NCBI RefSeq assembly: GCF_035222275.1
Contig: NC_085883.1
Span: 3,410,001-3,474,000 of the forward strand
DNA: 64,000 nucleotides
Direction of reading: 5' to 3'
From: Podospora bellae-mahoneyi
Taxonomy: Eukaryota > Ascomycota > Sordariomycetes > Sordariales > Podosporaceae
Shown here: piece by piece, positions 42,709 through 52,360 of the stretch
Position numbering within the stretch: the stretch's first letter is position 1
Layout: each line of letters starts with the position of its first letter
Position numbers and translations under genes: made by a program
Notes under the pieces: model-generated
Told to the model about the DNA's origin: nothing
Databases searched by the model: none
What the model saw: the letters and a program-made list of their open reading frames with translations, nothing else

Positions 42709-44688
42709 TTACCTCTTGAGTTTCCTTTCCGCAATCCGCAAAGCAATACACATGACAATGACCAATAACCAAAAGACGATCGAGAGCTGCCAGGCATATG
42801 CATCTACGCCATTGCTGTTAGCACTAGGCTTGAGGTACCTAAGTCGGGGATCAACCATACAATACGGTGCCTGCGAAGCTGGCCAGATGAGAACCTGGGA
42901 CCATGACAGCACAGCATAAACACCGGCAATCGAATACCCAATAATCAGTGTGCGAGCTTCGGAGTCCTGAGGAAGCCTGTTTGCTAGTCAGCACGTGACC
43001 CAGTCTCTTCCCAATTAGACAACACCAACAGCTCAGACAGCCAGGACATGACCAACGGTGCAGTTCCTAGACTTAGATAGGTCATCAGGTAACTAGCATA
43101 GGCTGATGATAATGGTGTTGTATCCGGATGTGAGGTCCACACACTCATAATCGTGCAAGGGATTAGTCCGATGATAGCTTGGGCGACGACAAGAGTCCAT
43201 CTTGTTTGAAATACATCGGACAGGATTGCCCATATCCAGACTGATTAAAGTCAGCATGACGACGACAGCCCCGCACACAAGAATCGAGAGACTCACCGCA
43301 CACGATGTTGATAGCTCCTCCGGCGATGGGAATCGCATTTACCTCCTCTGTGGTCCATGTCGGTGTCCCGTCAGGGTTTTTCAAGCTCTTGAGAAACAGG
43401 TTGAAGTAGTTGTATCCGTACGGAGCCAAAACAGTGGCGATGTAAAGGGCAGGAATGAAGTAGGCAATCCACATAGAGAAGGTCCGTTTGGCACTGTCCC
43501 AGGTGATGCGCTTGGTGTCAGACCGGCCATGCCGATCGAGGCGCACAGTGGCCATGGCAGCATGGTCAGCGCTGAGCCAGAATGCCCCGGGGTTTGGCAG
43601 CTTTGGGTAGTCAGGGATCATGAAGAAGCCGGCGAGACCAATGGCCAAAGTCATGATGCCGTTGATAATAAAGAGCCAGCTGTTGTTGGTTAGTACGCGA
43701 CATCTGTGAGAAAAGAGTCAGACATACCGCCATCCCCGAAGGCCCCAGGTCCCCTCTAGTGTCTCAAGAATTGCTACCTGGAGGGCTCCAGACATCATCG
43801 ATCCAAGGGCTTGGCATGAGTGGTAGAACCCCATGCGTTTTGCAAGCTCCATCGGTGTGTACCAGTACACTGCAGACGTGTTAGTAAGCGCCCCATGGGG
43901 TAAGACTGAGTGCTCACGCACTGAAGAGGGTCATCATCCCCGGCCACGCACTGCTCTCAAAGAGACCAAGCAAGACTCTCAGTGCATAAACCTGACGGGC
44001 ATTTTGAGTGAAGGCGATGAAGGCGGTGACAAAGCCCCAGCCAATTTCCAGTCCCGGCAACCAGTAACTTGGACGTACGTAGGTAATGATGACTTGGGAT
44101 GGGATAAGCATGAGGCAGTATGAGATGCTGAAGAAGGTGGTGAAGCTGTGGGCGGCCAGGACATTAAGTTTTCCATCTTCCTGGACCAGAGATGGTGGAG
44201 CATGACGTACTAGTTGAGTTCATCACCATACAGCTCGAGATCTTCCTTCATGCCGGAGACATATGCCGAGCTGATGTTTGTTTGGTCAAGATATCTGTGT
44301 GATTGTCAACTTGAATCTTTGCATTGGTCATATTTTGGTTACCCCATTGCTCACTTTATTACTTCACGGAAAGCCAGTCAGAACGATGCGGTATAGCTCT
44401 CATGGCATGGCACTCACCCTGAGATATGCACCCAAATGTCATCAAAAAGATATCCAGCCGCCGAACCAAGTCTTGCTCCAGTGGGGAGCTCTTGACACCG
44501 GTCGTCGGTGGCGGCCAAAAAGCGACCCTCTGTGTAGCTCTTCCCAGCCATGACAGTTGCCCATTGCCGCCGACAGTCTCGCTGCTCTCGTTCAAGGAGA
44601 CAGTGTCGTTGTGGTCACTGTCGTGGTCGGGGTCTTGGCGCGCATCGCGAGCTGATAAGGCGCGATAGCGCGCGGCTGATGATGACAT
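42709..44688 (-). CDS. MFS transporter, anion:cation symporter type (Dal5/allantoate permease-like)
   Basis: Nine exons: 44688-44418, 44361-44355, 44294-44211, 44145-43922, 43869-43728, 43679-43297, 43240-43030, 42976-42861 and 42803-42709; 510 residues. Family marks are [20 protein letters not shown], the loop [44 protein letters not shown] and [15 protein letters not shown]. Twelve hydrophobic helices can be followed. The ACS family moves organic anions and vitamins (allantoate, nicotinate, pantothenate and others) with protons; the substrate here is unknown. Exon 2 is only 7 nt (TAATAAA); without it the frame is lost and the conserved VIK is missing. Introns 1 and 2 would be 56 and 60 nt, normal for fungi. 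The ATG at 44688 is the first in frame. The next gene is an amine-oxidase-like enzyme on the same strand. Confidence 0.88.
44355..44361 (-). other. Inferred 7-nt microexon of the MFS gene
   Basis: TAATAAA lies between an acceptor (GTGAAG) and a donor (GTGAGC). It adds TA-ATA-AA between CAG-G and A-TAT, restoring Q-V-I-K-Y-L-D. Confidence 0.75.
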
Positions 44689-45003
44689 GTTCGGCAATCC
44701 TAAACAATAAGAGATACTCACTGAACAAGTATCATCTCGTAAGCGAAGTGAAGTCACAGCTTTACTCCTTCCAACACAGAGTTAGTTGTTGAAACGACAA
44801 ATTCGCGTTGTTTGATGGAATGAATGTCTTTGAACTTATCGCTAGTCAGATGACAGATGATAGCGCCCCACCACCGCCAGCTGTGAGCGGCTATCCGCGG
44901 CTGGCAGCGCACGCCAAAAGCCCCTGAAACGAATCCCTAAACGATTCCCTTCCTCCATTTTTTATCTAACCATCGGCACGACTAGGTAGATAATCCCCCC
45001 GTC
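44689..45003. other. Short intergenic spacer
   Basis: 315 bases between the MFS start and the 3' end of the flavoenzyme gene; no gene seen. Confidence 0.4.
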
Positions 45004-46535
45004 TCACCCCCTCAAATCCCCCACCAACCTCTCCAGCACCGTATCAGTAAAAATCCACAAACTCGTGCTCAAATGCACCCCCCAACTCGCCCCCGTATAC
45101 CACGTCCCCCTCCTCCCCTGCAGCCCGTTCAACCGTTGGATGAACCCGCCCTCCAGCTTCTCCTTCGTGACATACGCACTCACCAACCCATGCGGCTCAA
45201 ACATGTGGAACGTCAACCTCTGCGCAGGACTCGTCTGGTTCACCACCCCGCCCTCCACCAGCTTGTCAAACGAGTCCTCAATCACCTTCTTGGCCTGGGC
45301 AGCAGTGAACGTCTGGTCGCCCACAGCAATGAGCCGGAAGTAGGACGAGTCGGCGTAGTTCTCGAAGCGGGTGTTGTAGGGGTAATCGGGAATCGCCTCG
45401 GGCCAGTTGGCTGGCTGGGCCGAGGCCGGAATATTGACGAGGGATTTGTTGAGGGGTAAAGAAGGGTGAGAGACAACTCCGACGTAGCTGGCGCTGTAGT
45501 TAAACTCGCCGAGCGTGGACCTTTCCTCACGGTCGAGGTCAAGAGGCGAGGTGTTTGCCTCGCTGGGGATGGCTGTGTAGAGCAGTCTTTTGGCGACGAT
45601 CCTCGTCTTGACACCAGTGGCAGAGTTTCTCACGATCAGAGCCACGCCCTTGCGGGAGGAGCGCTCCTCGGTGGATATCACCGTGGTGGATGTCAAGGCG
45701 TCAGCGCCGAGGGAGGTGAGGATACGGTCGTAGAGGTCTTGGTTCTTGCGGGAGACGGGTACGATGCTGGTTTCGATGCCCAACAGGACCCGGACGAGGT
45801 TGACGTTGAAGGAGCGCATGAACCAGACCGTCAAGTGACCCATCATGTCATGGATACCAAAGCCGGTCGTGGCGTGGAACATGGGTACAGCAGCCGTCAG
45901 GTTGTATTTGGCAACAAAGTCGCGGAACGGCAGCAGCAGATCGGCTGGGATGTCTTGTGGCAGGGGGAATGTCCACCATCCAGGCTCCAATACTGGGAGG
46001 AAGGACTCGGCGACTTCGAGATACCTCTGCAGCGCAGCGGTTCTATCAGCTGCAGACGGCGGGCTGTAATTGGTCAACTTCTCGCCGTTGGTGAAGTCAA
46101 TAGACACTGTCTCGGCTGTCGATCGAACATTGGGCTGCATTTCGACTCCGAATCTTTCAAAGAAAGCTCGCGCTCCACCAATCTCGATCCAGTTTTGGAC
46201 TCCGCAATCAAAGCCACGCCCTGTTACAGGATCAATGAATGTGTTGACATGTCCTCCCTAAGGTATGGTAAACTTCTCGTCAGTGCCGTCAGTGAGTCGA
46301 GGACGATGAAACTTACAAGATTGGAGTTCTTCTCAATAACAACCACACTGACGTTGTAATCTTCCCTCAGCCTAACAGCTGAGTAAGAGCCTGAAGCACC
46401 ACCCCCGATAATAGCAACATCTTTGTAGATGGTCCGGATACGATCATTGCCCTTGCCCTTGCCTTTGCCTTTCCCATCGGCCAAAGTGAGCACGAAACCA
46501 CTCAAGGCCACAGTAGCAAGAACCGTGCTCCGCAT
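45004..46535 (-). CDS. Secreted FAD-dependent amine-oxidase-like oxidoreductase
   Basis: Two exons, 46535-46317 and 46257-45004 (59-nt intron, phase 0); 490 residues. Signal peptide MRSTVLATVALSGFVLTLADG, then a GKGKGKGKG linker. The FAD-binding dinucleotide motif is AIIGGGASGSYSAVRL (GxGxxG at about 44-49), followed by the acidic VVVIEKN strand end and GGHVNTF, which continues the flavin-binding region. The middle and C-terminal parts (FGIHDMMGH, RLLYTAIPS, TFHMFEPHGLVSAYV, YTGASWGVHLSTSLW) match fungal flavin amine oxidoreductases of the beta-cyclopiazonate dehydrogenase-like group. It probably oxidises a small molecule outside the cell or in the secretory path. The substrate is unknown, and no other cyclopiazonate-type gene is nearby. 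It sits beside an MFS transporter, a weak hint of a shared substrate. Confidence 0.87.
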
Positions 46536-47171
46536 TTTGACGACGAGATGACAAGAAACAATAAAAAGTCCCAGTCCCAGTCGGAGATTCATCAAGTACC
46601 TATTTATCCTGCAGAAACATAGGAATCCCCGCAGCGGGAGAATCCCACCACCCGACCACGTAACTCTCCAATGCAAGGGCCATCTTACTTTTCTCGGGCA
46701 CCTGTCGTGTAACCATAAAGTAGAGTAAGCTACCACACCTGCTGGACAGCTCTGTCAAATTTGCTGACCAACATGCGATGAGTCTGTTGGTTCTGCCTTG
46801 GTGTAAGGTACCAAGCGTGCAAATGAGGGTCGGCAATCCAGTGCTCTAATGTAAGCCAAGGCGGTAACGAGGCAGACGTGGCGTGCAATAATGCAGTGCA
46901 AGCAGATTGTTGTTCTGAATCCAAGCTAAAGAGGCGGCTTTTCCACAACCATCGATAAGGAGAGTGGAAAAAGGATGATTGATTAGATTGTAGGGAAAAC
47001 AATATCTCAACTACGCTAATCAGTACGTCTGCTACCTCAATTGGCAATCCCCTCATCAAACTCGAGAGAAACAAGGAAGGACAACCGTGGACCAAGAATC
47101 CTGGTCACTGATTATGTCCTTTAGAGCCCTTGCAAAACTCGGCGTAACCGTCGCCTCTTCCCAGTTTCCCT
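46536..47171. other. Intergenic, no gene seen
   Basis: About 640 bases between the flavoenzyme start and the glycosyltransferase 3' end. A 121-residue minus-strand reading (46730-47095) has no domain, no clear ATG context and no signal peptide, and is not called. Confidence 0.4.
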
Positions 47172-48668
47172 TCACATCATGGATTGTAGCCATCTCTCAT
47201 GAGTCCTCTGGCCAACACTCTTAAGCCAGCCTGCTGTTTTTACGGCAGACAAAGCGGCCAAGGTGAGGTACTCCTCGCGGTCCGTCATCAGCTTTTCCAA
47301 AGCCTCCTCCCAAGGTCCAATATCTTGATCTGGAATGATGTAGTCCCCATTCTCATCTCGCTGATGACCGGTGACAGGGTTGATGGGAATGATGGGAGGG
47401 ACGTTGACCTTGGCCTCAGGGAGTCCGCCAGAATTGGAAGCAATGACAGGTATACCACGAAGCTGCGCCTCCGTGACAATAAGCCCCCAGGCTTCGTGCC
47501 AGATGGATGGGGCGAGAAGAATCTTGATGCGGTCCCAAATGTCGTCGGTGTTCGGGGTAGTCGCCTCGATGCTGTCATCCATGGGTTAGTGTCATGCACT
47601 CCACCGCACAGTAGCTACAGAAAAAACACACCGGATATTGGGATAAGCCTTTATCCTCTCAATGTGTCGAGGTTTGGACCCCCAGCTAGTCCATGTGACA
47701 AACTTCATGTGTGGGAACTTGGCAGCCAGGCCAAGCACAATATCCAAGCCTTTGATGGGGGCCGGGTTGACCATACCAATCTCCTCCTTGTCGACATTGT
47801 TTCGAATAGCCGGCATCCGACCAGTGTCAACATCGAGAAAAGTCCAAGGTGTGTGCGCCAGAAACTTGGTCTGAAGCCTGCCATGCTCCCATGCGTAACG
47901 TTGAATGGCCTTGGACACGGACCAGACCCCGTCCAACTTGCGCAGCATCTCATTTTCCACCTTGGCGGAGATACAGTGGCCCTCTACACCTGCACAGTAG
48001 GGACCAAAAGGAACTTGTTCCGCCGAGTGCACAATACACACCCGTTTGAACGTCTGCCGAAGAGCATGACCAGCTGTGAGCTTCATGGTGAGGGAATCGT
48101 TGAAAAGAACGTGGGTAGGTCTGAAGTCGGTTATAGCTCTGGAGTATACTCCAGTAAGGCCCTTGATGCGGCTGCTGAGATCATCGTTCTACAGTTGAGC
48201 ACAAAGGGCAGTCAGCTTCAGGGTAGCAACAAGAGACAGTGAGAGGAGCCCTACTTCCAAATACGCCCGCGATTCCACCTAGAACTCGTCGGCTGGATAG
48301 GCAGCTTTGAACTCATGACGCGCAATGGTGGTGTTGAGTATCCCCCACTCGTCGGTAAACTCGTTGATATGGAGCTTGTGCTCCTGGTTCTTGCCATCGG
48401 TGACAATGACAGGTTCCAAGCCTATCACGCCAGGATAGACTCCCTTGGCCTTGGCTCTCCTAGCATATTTATCGAGCTCCTCGGGGAAGGCATAGCAGAC
48501 CTGGGCAGTGGCATGGCCCAGCCTGCTCAGGTTGCGTAGGAGACAGACATTCGCCTTGTAGCCGCCCGAAGAAGGAGTCAGGCCATGGGCCGTCTGGACA
48601 AGCAGCAAGCGCATTCTCGGACCGCCCCCGGGGGTATATCCTTCAAGTTGAAGCTGAGGGTAATGCAT
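47172..48668 (-). CDS. GT4-like glycosyltransferase with an in-frame TAG
   Basis: Exons 48668-48255, 48188-47632 and 47571-47172 are joined by introns of 66 and 60 nt with proper GT..AG ends, all in frame over 457 codons. The N-terminal Rossmann part starts RLLLVQTAHGLTPSSGGYKA; the middle has RVCIVHSAEQVPFGPYC and GMVNPAPIKGLDIVLGLAA; the C-terminal sugar-nucleotide site is HEAWGLIVTEAQLRGIPV, the EX7E motif of GT4 enzymes, followed by ASNSGGLPEA. This is a GT-B glycosyltransferase, probably cytosolic; the sugar and acceptor are unknown. Codon 130 is TAG (48279-48281), between ADEF and VESRAYLE, with no splice option that removes it while keeping the frame. Everything after it is intact. A recent nonsense mutation (CAG to TAG would be one C to T change), a sequence error, or stop readthrough are the options. 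Confidence 0.75.
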
Positions 48669-49914
48669 TTGGGCTGATGGGTGTCGTTGAGAATGCGTGG
48701 TGTAGAAGGTATAAGACGAAGCTGCCGCAAAGCGATGAGGTCGAAGACAGGGTTGTCGACCGAGAGAAGAGTTGATATCCAATGCTGAACTAGGTCAAAG
48801 ACGGTCGTTTATATAGGAAAAGAGAAGAGGCGGGCTACATGACGTTCTGGTCACCGGTTGAGCGAGTTATTTTCCAAGAACTCGAATCCAGATGCTGGTG
48901 ACCAGAAGGGAGCAAGACAGGCCTGCACGAGATCGTCGTCCAATGTCCTCGTTTGTCCGCTTACGTGGAGTTTGATTTCGTGACACTTTTGGTAAACTGA
49001 ATACCGATAACTAGTGCCAAGAAAAGCGCGCAAAAGGAAATTGAAGGACGATACCGTGATGCCGTCGTCAAAGCCGTCGGGGATTTGGTTGGGTGGTGGG
49101 TTGTATTTGGGTCAGGTGGGCAAGAAACTCATGGGGTCTGCAAACAGACAGCTTGACCCTCTGCCTTCCCCCTGTGCAAGAGGAAGGAATGAATGATGAC
49201 CTCTCCGGGGACTCGGTCAGTGGTAACCGGAAGCCATAAAGTTCCTGCTCCGATTCGCGAGCCGCCAGATAAGCCTTACCTTCCTCTGATTCAAGGTAGA
49301 TCACGAGCCCATGTGAAACAGGCGAGTATTGTATTTAAACACCACATAATGTAGAGATACCCTTTAATACGCCCAGTGGTGTTTCATTTGAACCCGGGTT
49401 TCTCTCAAGGACGCAACAGACCCCGCCGTAGACTTGGCAGAGTGCCACCTGCCATCCCCTATGCAAACAAACTGGGCATGACATAATTCATCTCAAATAC
49501 CTATTATCGTCCATGCTTTTCAATGGCATTTTGGCTCATCGGCCTTCATGAGGGCAGTTGAAACTGATAATCACTGCTGCAGCAATACCGGGGAACATTC
49601 ACACCCGAAATTATTGGAGGGCCTGGCAGGTTCAGGCGCATGAACCTCTCGTATTAATGACGAACACCACTCTCGGACCCTCCCGCCGTCAATAGCCAGT
49701 GCACACCAACACCCATGACGTTGATTCTGTGGCTTGTGACCCATCTCTGTGTATTTTGTCCAACACGGACACATCTGTGCACCCACCCATCCCCGGATCA
49801 TGATGACATATCGGCCTCTGCAAACAAAATCACTGCCCTTTCCGCTCTTCCGCTCTCAACCTCTCATTTCCTTGCAACCTTACCTTACACTTTTGGTTTT
49901 TGACAACTTTCCCC
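48669..49914. other. Intergenic, no gene seen
   Basis: About 1.25 kb between divergent genes. The minus strand near 49390 contains a GGGTTCAAAT word like a tRNA B box, but no cloverleaf forms. A pyrimidine-rich leader precedes the next start. Confidence 0.4.
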
Positions 49915-50472
49915 ATGTCCTATACAGCATCAGCCAAGCAAATTGGCGACAAAGTAAACATGTCCTACGCCGGAAACTCCAAGGTTGGGTTCCCTAACAT
50001 CTATGAGGACTCCAACCAGAAGAACATCAAGAAATCCGAGATTGACGAGATGACGAAGCACTCGGGGGAGAATGTCAAGGGTTTCATGCCAAGTATTCCC
50101 AACATTTCCGCCTTCTCCGCCATGCACACTGACATATATGCTCCAGAGGATCAACCTGGCGAGGTGAACAGGTTGTGCGAGGAGAAGGTATGACACGATC
50201 CATTGTTGCCCAGCCAGAGTTATACTGACAATGTCTCCTCCACAGTTCAAGAGAGAGCGGGCCGACGCCCTAAAGAATGACCCAACCCTAGCGGTACCTT
50301 GACTTGCCCCTTATCACTCGACGCGGATTGGACTGACAACAGTTGCCAGGCGACCCTCAACAACAACAAGCCTTCGAAAGGTGCGATAATTGACAAGGAG
50401 ATTGAGGAAGAAGAGCGGGCGATGCTTGAGAAGAAGAAGGGCAAGGGCATGACAGGGGAGAGCCACTACTAG
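49915..50472 (+). CDS. Small hydrophilic fungal protein
   Basis: Three exons: 49915-50187, 50246-50293 (48 nt) and 50350-50472, introns 58 and 56 nt; 147 residues. The protein starts MSYTASAKQIGDKVNMSYAG, has no signal peptide or membrane segment, and is rich in Lys, Glu, Asn and Ser. The C-terminus is strongly charged (KEIEEEERAMLEKKKGKG), likely a helix or coiled coil. I do not recognise a named family. The regular exon pattern and consistent phases argue for a real gene. A role as a stress- or conidiation-related hydrophilic protein is conceivable but not shown. It converges with the gene at 50509, only 36 bases away. Confidence 0.7.
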
Positions 50473-50508
50473 CAAGCATCCTGACTCCAATCTAGAATAG
50501 CCATCTAT

Positions 50509-51941
50509 CTAGTCGCCATCCAGCTCCCACAATTCATCCATGCTCTCTGACAGCTTCTCCGGGTTATCGTAGCCAAAGAACCAATCATTCATGATGGGCT
50601 CGCAGTCGAGGATCTCACTTCTTGGTGAGTCCTGTAAAATAGCTTCAAGTCGACGGTGGGGTAGCCGGTGGCCATTTCTGCAAATGGCCGCGGAATCTCT
50701 GCGACGGTTGACGGGGAATTCCTTGCGCGTGGTGTAATTATCATCAAATGACCACTGATCGATCATCTGGGCCACCTGTATACTTTCTTTGGTAATTCAG
50801 ATGTGGCCGCTTCCTCCTGCTGCTGCCCAAGTTCTTGATCCTCCTTTTCTTCGAACTCGCACAACTCATCAGGTCGGTAACCCCGTTCCACCGCCCCCTG
50901 ATAACCCTTGTCCTCCATCCATTCCTTGATCTTCTTCACTGGACCAACAGAAGGTAGCAGAAAGGCGTCCAGTAGATCATAATCGGACCAACTCTGCTTT
51001 TTAGCTGTGATCCCTGGTGGGTTGGTGGTAAGAAGTGCATCCAACTCGCGCACATTGACACCGAGTCTGGCCCAAACCAGCCCACCCCGACAACATTCCC
51101 ATCGTCATCAAAATGACTATGCCAATTTCCGTCACAAAGAGAATACTCCCAAATCGTGTTCCCACCTGACGTGCTCGAGTTCGTTGTAGACGTTGACAAA
51201 TGTGCCGCCTCGGTAGGCACGATAGTCCCAACTTCCGCCCTCGAACCCGTTCTTCAACACGACCGTTCTGTCCTCCCTCGACGACGCAACCGCCCATTGT
51301 TCCACCTTGAGAATGATCTTCTCCCTCCACTCCTGGATGACAATTCCATGCTGCCTCCAGGAAGGATGTAATAACCTCCCGTAATTATCCCGCGGAAAGA
51401 ACAACACCGACTGAATCTCCAAAACCTTCTCCTCTGCAGTTCTCAGTCGTCTCAACGCCAAAACACCACCCAGATTCCTCCCCGCTCAACCCCGCCCTGG
51501 TGAACTGCCCCCTCAACCCAGCCGCCACCCCCTCCCAGGACCCTTCAGAAGAACAAAACTTCCCAATCTAACGGAGACAACCCTCCGGCAAAATACTGGT
51601 GCTCTATCCGCCCGAGATACCTACCCCCCGTCCTCAACGTCTTCACCGCGGCCACGCCGGGAAAAGTGAAACAGCCTTTCCGCGTCGGGGACTATCTCCT
51701 CCCAGGGCATGGCTTCAAAGTCGTCGGTGGCTGTGATGCCCAGCTGGTAGGCCTTTTTGGCAAGGCGAATAGTGGGAAAGAGAGTTATTCCGGGCGGGGG
51801 TTGGGGCCGCTTGATTCGGGCTGTTGACCGCAGTCGGACCTGTTTCTCGTCTGGGGTTGGGGGAGGGGGGTGGGGCGGTTCAAGGCACCGCTCAAAGTAG
51901 AGGCCGGGGAGGAACTGTCTGACGGGGAGTACGGTGTACAT
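50509..51941 (-). pseudogene. Hypothetical fungal gene with frame interruptions
   Basis: A single minus-strand gene can be followed from MYTVLPVRQFLPGLYFE at 51941 (open to 51621) to MNDWFFGYDNPEKLSESMDE near 50530. An intron is likely right after the first exon (GTAGGT donor near 51624), leading to GKFCSSEGSWEGVAAGLRGQ. Near 51470 the frame changes to LRTAEEKVLEIQSVLFFPRD, and a plausible intron then joins NELEHV to RLGVNVRELDALLTTNPPG. Near 50785 it changes again, to MIDQWSFDDNYTTRKEF. Two frame changes without usable introns suggest a recently broken gene or sequence error. No named domain is recognised. No signal peptide, so probably intracellular. Confidence 0.5.
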
Positions 51942-52360
51942 TGCTCGTGTTGGCTGTGGTTGATGATGATGACGGGGGATGAAGGTTTGGCTCGATGAGG
52001 TCAGGGGCAGGTCAAGTGTATGTTAGATGGTCACAACATGTCTTTCACATGGAGAAGTGGCAATGAGCCCAGTGAATTGGGTGGGTTGGACGTCGCAAGG
52101 CAAGCACTGGAACAGGCAGATAGCGGACAAACCTTATTCTCCTTCGACCGGTGACTCGGGCAAAATAAAGAGTAACAGGTGAAGCCTGCAGTAACTGTGC
52201 CTTGTACAAAGCTCGCCTCAGACAAACCACATCCTGAGGCAAATTGACTGGATCCTACACACAAACCAGACACTGACCGAGACCTACCTTGCCTAGCCAA
52301 ACCTGAAAAAAAAAAGCACCAACCCTACGCATTCTAGCCCTCAGACGCAAACCACCTACC

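Noticed and set aside
45466-46359. 297-codon plus-strand reading
   Set aside because: Antisense to the flavoenzyme gene, which has a signal peptide and FAD motif.
47199-48242. 347-codon plus-strand reading
   Set aside because: Antisense to the glycosyltransferase; no domain, and the minus strand has consistent introns and the EX7E motif.
49381-49460. GGGTTCAAAT word on the minus strand, like a tRNA B box
   Set aside because: The T stem and acceptor stem do not pair, so no cloverleaf can be drawn.
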